NCBI GenBank assembly: GCA_031259035.1
Contig: JAIRLZ010000065.1
Coordinates: 1 to 5,906 of the forward strand
From: Treponema sp.
GTDB lineage: Bacteria > Spirochaetota > Spirochaetia > Treponematales > Breznakiellaceae
Direction of reading: 5' to 3'
Length of the DNA stretch: 5,906 nt
In this document: in pieces, positions 1 through 3,837 of the stretch
How the letters are laid out: every line of letters starts with the position of its first letter
How positions within the stretch are numbered: the stretch's first letter is position 1
The notes under the pieces: model-generated
The model's database searches: none
Told to the model about the DNA's origin: nothing
What the model saw: only the letters and a program-made list of their open reading frames with translations
Made by a program: the position numbers and the translations under genes

Positions 1-630
1 GACGGCGCCCAAAATCACCGCTGTTCCTGCCGCGGACGGCGGTTTGTCGGCGATCATCAAATGACCTATAACGGATGCCTTTCAGGGATCGTCCACATGG
101 TCAAGAGCATGCTTGTTAGGGGAATCGGCATACGGGACGTCAGCGCCATGCTGAAAATTAGTATCGCCACGGTGTTAAACGCGCTCAAATCGGGGAAATA
201 CGAGATAAAACCGAAAGGGAGCCGCTATGACCGCCTTGAAACAGACGAGTTTTGGACGCATGTGGGGAAAAAGAAGACCAAAGTGCGGCTCATTTACGCG
301 TGTCACCGGGAAAGCGGGGACATTGTGGCGTATGTATGGGGGAAGCGGGGCCTCAAGACGGCTAAAAAGTTGAGGAAACGGCTGAGACGGCTGGGGGCAA
401 GCTATGGCCGGATGGCGATGGACGATTGGGGCGGTTTTGTTTCGGCGTTTGGGGAAGACAACCGCTCGGTAGGGAAAGAGCGCGCGGTAGGGATGGAAGG
501 GAGCAATTGCCGGTTACGGCATCGGATGCGGAGGGTGTTTCGGAAGGCTTGTCGCTTTTCCAAGAAGCCGCAGAATCATTGGAACGCGTTTAACATGGCT
601 TTCTTCTCCATCAATTACGGCTTCGTTTGA
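1..630 (+). CDS. IS1-family transposase, 5' partial, single-frame
   Basis: This is a DDE transposase that would cut and join the IS ends. The first ATG in the window is at 61, but the frame is open back to base 1 and the 20 upstream codons encode NHRCSCRGRRF. That matches the second half of the IS1 InsA zinc finger (RCxxCxRxF), so the true start is outside the window. A helix-turn-helix-like segment follows (roughly residues 22-45 counting from the ATG at 61). Next comes the InsB-like catalytic core: D62 in ETDEFW, D121 in MDDW and E146 in GMEGSN, with the typical C-terminal RxRRxxRKxxxFSK block. In classical IS1 the InsA and InsB parts are joined by a -1 frameshift; here they are continuous, as in the single-ORF IS1 subgroup. 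All three acidic residues are present and there is no internal stop, so the enzyme may be functional if its 5' part is intact. Confidence 0.88.
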   Translation, partial: DGAQNHRCSCRGRRFVGDHQMTYNGCLSGIVHMVKSMLVRGIGIRDVSAMLKISIATVLNALKSGKYEIKPKGSRYDRLETDEFWTHVGKKKTKVRLIYACHRESGDIVAYVWGKRGLKTAKKLRKRLRRLGASYGRMAMDDWGGFVSAFGEDNRSVGKERAVGMEGSNCRLRHRMRRVFRKACRFSKKPQNHWNAFNMAFFSINYGFV

Positions 631-655
631 GGGTCATCATACTTTGTGGATCACC
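631..655 (+). repeat. Candidate right terminal inverted repeat of the IS1-like element
   Basis: The 25 bases directly after the transposase stop end in TGGATCACC. Read on the other strand they begin GGTGATCC, which matches the GGTGAT start of classical IS1 terminal repeats. IS1-type transposases usually end very close to the right repeat, which fits the spacing. The left repeat is not available for comparison, so the call rests on this resemblance and the position only. Confidence 0.45.
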
Positions 656-744
656 TCCATAAATAAGCCGCTCCGCCATGATGGGGCGCGCTTGAAAGCG
701 TGAAAAAAACGCGGCGGTCATACGGTCAAGACTCTGGCGTCGCC

Positions 745-801
745 GGCGTTGCATAGCTACATTAGAAAGGCGGATGTTGAGCATAAAGACGCAAGAAAAA
801 A
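745..801 (+). repeat. Direct repeat, copy 1 (imperfect, about 58 nt)
   Basis: This stretch aligns with 929-988 at 48 of 60 columns with three single-base gaps. The best conserved blocks are GCATAGC, GGCGG, TGTTGAGCATAA and a final A6. In copy 2 the same end of the repeat carries the ribosome binding site of the next gene; here it runs into the AT-rich promoter-like block, and no gene follows. It may be the displaced leader of another gene or a genome-wide repeat. Which one cannot be told from the window. Confidence 0.7.
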
Positions 802-821
802 TTTATCTAATATTCATAATT

Positions 822-849
822 TTGACACAATTATGTAGTATATTGTAAA
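822..849 (+). promoter_or_regulatory. Candidate sigma-70-type promoter for the copper operon
   Basis: A perfect -35 box TTGACA (822-827) is followed after 16 bases by TGTAAA (844-849), which matches four of six positions of TATAAT. The surroundings are strikingly AT-rich compared with the flanks. Transcription would start near 856, giving a leader of about 135 nt before the ATG at 991. Between the two boxes lies ACACAATTATGT (825-836), an imperfect palindrome with 10 of 12 positions symmetric, which could be an operator. The -35 box is strong; the -10 box is only fair. Confidence 0.5.
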
Positions 850-861
850 TGTAAAGAGCCA

Positions 862-895
862 TTCCCAAAAACTGCCGCTCCGCGCGTTTTGGGAA
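862..895 (+). promoter_or_regulatory. Perfect 9-bp inverted repeat at the start of the leader
   Basis: TTCCCAAAA (862-870) is complementary to TTTTGGGAA (887-895), with a GC-rich 16-base interval. It lies only a few bases downstream of the predicted transcript start. It could be a 5' stem-loop in the mRNA or a split operator in the DNA. No T-run follows, so it is not a standard intrinsic terminator. Confidence 0.5.
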
Positions 896-928
896 AGCCC
901 CTAATGGGAACAACAATCCGCCGCTGGC

Positions 929-988
929 GGCGCTCGCATAGCCATGTTAAGAATGGCGGGTGTTGAGCATAAGGGCGCGAGGAAAAAA
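929..988 (+). repeat. Direct repeat, copy 2, carrying the next gene's ribosome binding site
   Basis: This is the partner of the copy at 745-801. A CCGCC/GGCGG hairpin (918-930) overlaps its left end. Its right end includes GAGG (979-982) and A6, placing the Shine-Dalgarno sequence 8 bases before the ATG at 991. This copy is therefore the translation initiation region of the downstream gene, so its structure could influence expression. Confidence 0.7.
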
Positions 989-990
989 CA

Positions 991-2841
991 ATGAAAACTG
1001 AGACAATTCGTATTGGCGGCATGACCTGCGTCAATTGCCAAAACCGGATTGAAAAAAAATTGAAAAGCGCCGCAGGGATAGAGGACGCCGTTGTCAGTTT
1101 TAACCGCGGAACCGCGACCGTCACATGGAACGACTCGCTCATTGCTTTTCCTGAGATCAAAACGGCTGTCGAGCGATTAGGCTACACAGTGATAGACAAA
1201 AATGCGCCTCCGCCGGCATCTGAAATTATCGGGACGCTGATAATTGTCCTTTCTCTGTATCTGCTGCTGCGGGGGCTGGGAGTTGGCGCCCTGACCGCGG
1301 CCTTCCCGCTGGCGGAGGCGGGCATGGGGTATGGGATGTTATTCGTCATCGGACTTATTACTTCAGTTCATTGCGCCGGTATGTGCGGAGGGATTAACCT
1401 TTCCCAATGTATCCCGCAAAGGGCGGCAAGGCCCGAAGGAGGGAAGTGGCGGGACGCTCTGCTTCCCAGTATTCTCTACAACGGGGGACGGGTGGTTTCT
1501 TACACCACGATAGGGGTTATTGCCGGCGCCGCGGGGCAGGTGTTCACCGTATCGGGACGGTTTCAAGGAGCGGTTCAGCTTATCGCCGGCGTCTTCATGG
1601 TGATCATGGGGATCACCATGCTCGGCTTTTTTCAAGGTTCCCTAGGAACCGCGTTGCGCCGCTTCACGTTGCGTATGCCGAAAATTTTCTCAAAGAAAAT
1701 AGACGAACAAAAAGCGGGCAATAAAAGTCCTCTGATTATCGGCCTCCTTAACGGGCTTATGCCCTGCGGCCCCTTACAGGCCATGCAGCTTTACGCCCTG
1801 TCAACAGGCGGCCCCATTGCCGGCGGCATTTCGATGTTTATCTTCAGCATGGGGACGGTTCCCCTCATGTTCGGCATCGGCGCCTTGAGCAGCGTCCTCA
1901 GTACACAATTTACCCACAGGGTGATGAGGGTTGGGGCGATCCTGGTAACGGTGATGGGAATGACCATGTTCACCTATGGATGGGGGCTTTCGGGATTTAG
2001 TTTTGACTTTATTGACCGGGCTGCCGCCGCTATAAATCCTTTCGCTTCAAACACTCCAAGCGCGGCCGGAACAAAAGGAGAAGCCTTCACGCCTGTAATT
2101 GAAAACGGCGTCCAGATTGTCAATTCAACCTTGAGCGGGGGACGGTATCCGGCAATCACGGTGCGACAGGGCGTCCCGGTAAAATGGACGATTAACGCCC
2201 CCCAGGGGAGCATTAACGGATGCAACAACCGCATGATCATTCGGGAATACAAGATTGAACACCGCTTCACGCCTGGGGAGAACGTCATTGAGTTCACCCC
2301 TGATAAGACAGGCAGGTTTTCCTACTCCTGCTGGATGGGTATGATTAGAAGTTCCATCACCGTGGTAGAGGAAGGACAAAGCGCTGCGGATGTTGAGGAG
2401 CCTGCTGTCGCCGCCTCTCCGTCGGGAGTGGCGATACCTACGGAAAACGTCGCGCTGGCGGAAATACAGGAAGAAGGTTATCAGGTGGTGAAGATAAACC
2501 TCCGCGATGACGGCATTGATCCCGCGATTGTCGTCGTTCAACGGAATATTCCGGCGCGGTGGATCATCAACAATGATTCCCGTGATCCCGGAAACAACCT
2601 CCTGATTTTTCCCGCCTATTACTCGCGGCTTGATATGGAGCAAGGGGAGAATGTCGTCCAATTCCTGCCTGCCGGCGATTTTGATTTTTCGACCGGGGAC
2701 AATGTGTTCTACGGATATGTGAAAGTGGTTGACGATCTCGAACGGGCGGATATTGAGGCTATAAAAGCGGAAGCGTCTGAATTTGAAACGCTGCTGTACC
2801 CGGACGCTTATTTTGACGCGGCGGGGCGGTGTGGCGGTTGA
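991..2841 (+). CDS. HMA / DsbD_2 (TauE-SafE-like) / cupredoxin fusion protein, copper handling
   Basis: The 616-residue product has three parts. Residues 3-69 are a heavy-metal-associated domain with the Cu(I) motif GMTCVNC (C13, C16). Residues about 79-334 form seven predicted membrane helices of the DsbD_2 / sulfite-exporter-like type, with SVHCAGMCGG (H127, C128, C132) and GLMPCGPL (C259) as family hallmarks. Residues about 366-460 resemble a cupredoxin, with GCNN (C411) and SCWMGM (C447, M449, M451) as likely copper ligands. Residues about 487-580 look like a second, degenerate cupredoxin fold with no Cys and no such ligand cluster. Seven helices would place the HMA domain in the cytosol and the cupredoxin domains outside, which suits metal or electron transfer across the membrane. 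The start at 991 has GAGG 8 bases upstream. Relatives of the membrane domain often accompany copper ATPases and cbb3 oxidase assembly genes. The copper role is well supported; transport versus redox function is inference. Confidence 0.85.
   Translation: MKTETIRIGGMTCVNCQNRIEKKLKSAAGIEDAVVSFNRGTATVTWNDSLIAFPEIKTAVERLGYTVIDKNAPPPASEIIGTLIIVLSLYLLLRGLGVGALTAAFPLAEAGMGYGMLFVIGLITSVHCAGMCGGINLSQCIPQRAARPEGGKWRDALLPSILYNGGRVVSYTTIGVIAGAAGQVFTVSGRFQGAVQLIAGVFMVIMGITMLGFFQGSLGTALRRFTLRMPKIFSKKIDEQKAGNKSPLIIGLLNGLMPCGPLQAMQLYALSTGGPIAGGISMFIFSMGTVPLMFGIGALSSVLSTQFTHRVMRVGAILVTVMGMTMFTYGWGLSGFSFDFIDRAAAAINPFASNTPSAAGTKGEAFTPVIENGVQIVNSTLSGGRYPAITVRQGVPVKWTINAPQGSINGCNNRMIIREYKIEHRFTPGENVIEFTPDKTGRFSYSCWMGMIRSSITVVEEGQSAADVEEPAVAASPSGVAIPTENVALAEIQEEGYQVVKINLRDDGIDPAIVVVQRNIPARWIINNDSRDPGNNLLIFPAYYSRLDMEQGENVVQFLPAGDFDFSTGDNVFYGYVKVVDDLERADIEAIKAEASEFETLLYPDAYFDAAGRCGG
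1596..1632 (+). other. Strong stem-loop followed by a T-run inside the membrane-protein gene
   Basis: CATGGTGATC (1596-1605) pairs perfectly with GATCACCATG (1611-1620) around a 5-base loop. Six bases later there is a run of six T (1627-1632). A second perfect hairpin, GGTTCC/GGAACC with a 3-base loop (1636-1650), follows at once. The layout resembles an intrinsic terminator inside a coding region, but the stem is only half GC and the T-run is not adjacent. It may be a chance result of the codons for a Met/Ile/Gly-rich helix. Confidence 0.35.
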
Positions 2842-2896
2842 CGCGGCGGCTTTGCCGGATGCGTTTTTTAAGGCGCGAGAAGACAGGAAGAAAACA

Positions 2897-2998
2897 GTGG
2901 AATTTTTGTTAAGCCATTGGCATTGTATTGTTCCGGGCGTTGCGATTGTACTTGTCATGTTCTTGCGGGAGCGGAGAAAGAACCATGACGATGAGTGA
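2897..2998 (+). CDS. Possible small single-pass membrane peptide (33 residues)
   Basis: The frame encodes a short peptide beginning VEFLLSHWHC, with a hydrophobic stretch at about residues 10-23 and a charged tail RERRKNHDDE. I chose the GTG at 2897 because AGGAAG (2885-2890) lies 6 bases upstream. The same frame is open further back, and a GTG at 2831 overlapping the stop of the preceding gene would add 22 residues, but it has no good ribosome binding site. The reading frame fills most of the gap between its neighbours and ends 27 bases before the next start. I do not recognise a family. The His-Trp-His-Cys cluster next to the membrane could bind metal, but that is speculation. It could also be non-coding. 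Confidence 0.45.
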   Translation: MEFLLSHWHCIVPGVAIVLVMFLRERRKNHDDE

Positions 2999-3025
2999 GA
3001 GCCATATAATTGTAAGGAGGTTGGC

Positions 3026-3229
3026 ATGGAAAATGTTGTCGCTGTTATTGTGGTGATTGCGTTGTTGGCGGGGATATTGCTGTTCGCAAAAAAGGTTCTC
3101 AAACCCCCCAAGGGCAAGCTGTCCGATTGTTGCGGTCCGCGGGGAAACCGCGACATTGGCGGTCTAAAAGAAAATAGCGGATGCCGGGGCGTCAGCGGAT
3201 CTCCGGCGGATTATCCGCTTAAAATATAA
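3026..3229 (+). CDS. Small Cys-containing single-pass membrane protein, FeoB-associated-like
   Basis: The 67-residue product begins MENVVAVIVVIALLAGILLF, a membrane helix at about residues 3-21, followed by a basic patch (KKVLKPPKGK) and a soluble tail with C35, C36 and C53. This layout resembles the FeoB-associated Cys-rich membrane proteins, which have an N-terminal helix and a short Cys-rich tail, but the cysteine spacing is not the usual tight cluster, so the family call is tentative. The positive residues after the helix suggest that the tail is cytosolic. AAGGAGG (3014-3020), 5 bases before the ATG, is the best ribosome binding site in the operon. The next gene starts 17 bases after its stop, which implies co-transcription. 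A metal-binding or partner-anchoring role is inferred from the cysteines and the neighbours only. Confidence 0.72.
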   Translation: MENVVAVIVVIALLAGILLFAKKVLKPPKGKLSDCCGPRGNRDIGGLKENSGCRGVSGSPADYPLKI

Positions 3230-3246
3230 CGTTAGGAGTGTAGAAA

Positions 3247-3735
3247 ATGAAAAGCTATGGCGACAGCCGCAAGGCTTTGATCATTGCGGTGGTGGTTATG
3301 GGTGTTTCGGCGTCTTTCGCGTTCGCCCAGAGCGGACAGTTGAATGTGGTGAAGCCCGCAATCGCCGACCGTGATTTGGTCATCCAGATTGCGGAGGTTA
3401 CGGAAAACGCCGTTTTTTATCCGGTTGACATTGGGGGAACCCGGCTTGAAGCGCTGGCGGTAAAGGCGCCGGACGGCACAATCAGGACGGCTTTTAATAC
3501 GTGCCAGGTGTGCTACAGTTCGGGGCGGGGGTTCTATAAGCAGCAGGGGACGGTACTGGTCTGCCAGAACTGCGGGAACCGTTTCCGCATGAGCCAGGTG
3601 GAAGTGCGATCCGGGGGCTGCAACCCTGTGCCGATATTTCCGGCGAACAAGACGGTGACAGGAACCACCATCACTATTTCAAAAGAGTTTCTCAATGAGG
3701 CGAAGAGAATTTTCGCCCGGTGGAGGCGCGGTTGA
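3247..3735 (+). CDS. Secreted DUF2318 (FtrD C-terminal-like) Cys-rich protein
   Basis: The 162-residue product has a signal peptide: basic start, hydrophobic core LIIAVVVMGV, and likely cleavage after A25-F26-A27. The mature part shows the DUF2318 pattern: FNTCQVCY (C86, C89), GRGFYKQQG, LVCQNCGNRF (C106, C109) and GGCNPVPI (C125). These five cysteines are the conserved ligands expected to hold an iron-sulfur centre or another metal site. In FtrD-type proteins this domain is attached to a multi-helix membrane part and takes part in iron uptake; here only the soluble domain is present. AGGAG (3234-3238) lies 8 bases before the ATG. Placement between a copper-binding fusion protein and copA suggests work in the same extracytoplasmic metal pathway, perhaps as a reductase or metal carrier. 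Family assignment is firm; the metal and function are inferred. Confidence 0.87.
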   Translation: MKSYGDSRKALIIAVVVMGVSASFAFAQSGQLNVVKPAIADRDLVIQIAEVTENAVFYPVDIGGTRLEALAVKAPDGTIRTAFNTCQVCYSSGRGFYKQQGTVLVCQNCGNRFRMSQVEVRSGGCNPVPIFPANKTVTGTTITISKEFLNEAKRIFARWRRG

Positions 3736-3754
3736 TTTTTTCAAAATCAACCGC
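3728..3754 (+). terminator. Perfect 12-bp stem-loop over the stop codon, terminator-like without a U-tract
   Basis: GCGGTTGATTTT (3728-3739) pairs perfectly with AAAATCAACCGC (3743-3754) around a 3-base loop. The TGA stop of the DUF2318 gene lies in the left arm. No T-run follows on the + strand, so termination would be weak or would need Rho. It may instead be a transcript-processing or 3'-end-stabilising element that sets copA expression apart from the upstream genes. Confidence 0.5.
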
Positions 3755-3837
3755 AATTGGTGGGATTGGGCGCCGCGGTCCGTGGAGGATGCGCGGGATA
3801 CATTCTTGTCGAACTCATGTTAATAAAGGAGCATAAC
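3755..3837 (+). other. Short intergenic spacer before copA with ribosome binding site
   Basis: The spacer holds AAGGAG (3826-3831), 6 bases before the copA ATG, which fixes the start at 3838 over the in-frame ATG at 3817 that has no such site. The copA frame is open through the whole spacer, but the upstream residues do not resemble any HMA domain. I see no convincing promoter or metal operator here, so copA is probably transcribed from upstream through the stem-loop. Confidence 0.5.

Larger units (their letters stand above)
1..655 (+). mobile_element. IS1-family insertion sequence, left part missing
   Basis: The element is defined by an IS1-type transposase reading frame that is open from the first base, plus a candidate right terminal repeat just after its stop codon. 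The left terminal repeat and the start of the transposase lie outside the window, so neither the full length nor the target duplication can be judged. The element points toward the copper operon downstream, so read-through from it into 656-990 is possible. Family membership is well supported by the protein; the right boundary at 655 is inferred. Confidence 0.75.
656..990 (+). other. Non-coding leader region between the IS element and the copper operon
   Basis: No convincing gene is visible in these 335 bases. The stretch holds two copies of an imperfect direct repeat, an AT-rich block (about 796-850) with a promoter-like sequence, and a perfect 9-bp inverted repeat. A small hairpin (CGCTT/AAGCG, 689-700) lies near the IS end but has no T-run after it, so it is not a convincing terminator. 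A 16-codon open frame (944-994) overlaps the start codon of the next gene but lacks a good ribosome binding site. Confidence 0.6.

Noticed and set aside
687..702. Hairpin downstream of the IS element as a terminator
   Set aside because: The stem is short and is followed by A-rich, not T-rich, sequence on the + strand. The other strand has no T-run after it either.
745..988. CRISPR-like repeats
   Set aside because: There are only two copies, they are imperfect, and the interval is far longer than a spacer.
831..1160. 109-codon open frame on the - strand over the promoter and HMA start
   Set aside because: It covers the repeat, the promoter-like block and the HMA coding region, and has no family resemblance.
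2125..3156. 343-codon open frame on the - strand across the fusion gene end and small genes
   Set aside because: It overlaps well-supported + strand genes with good ribosome binding sites. Its product has no recognisable domain or sensible composition.
3194..3219. AGCGGAT/ATCCGCT inverted repeat at the end of the small Cys protein gene
   Set aside because: It is a 7-bp stem with a 12-base loop inside coding sequence and no T-run after it, too weak to call as a regulatory element.
3817..3837. Alternative upstream copA start at ATG 3817
   Set aside because: It has no ribosome binding site, whereas AAGGAG lies 6 bases before the ATG at 3838. The added residues would only extend the tail before the first HMA domain.
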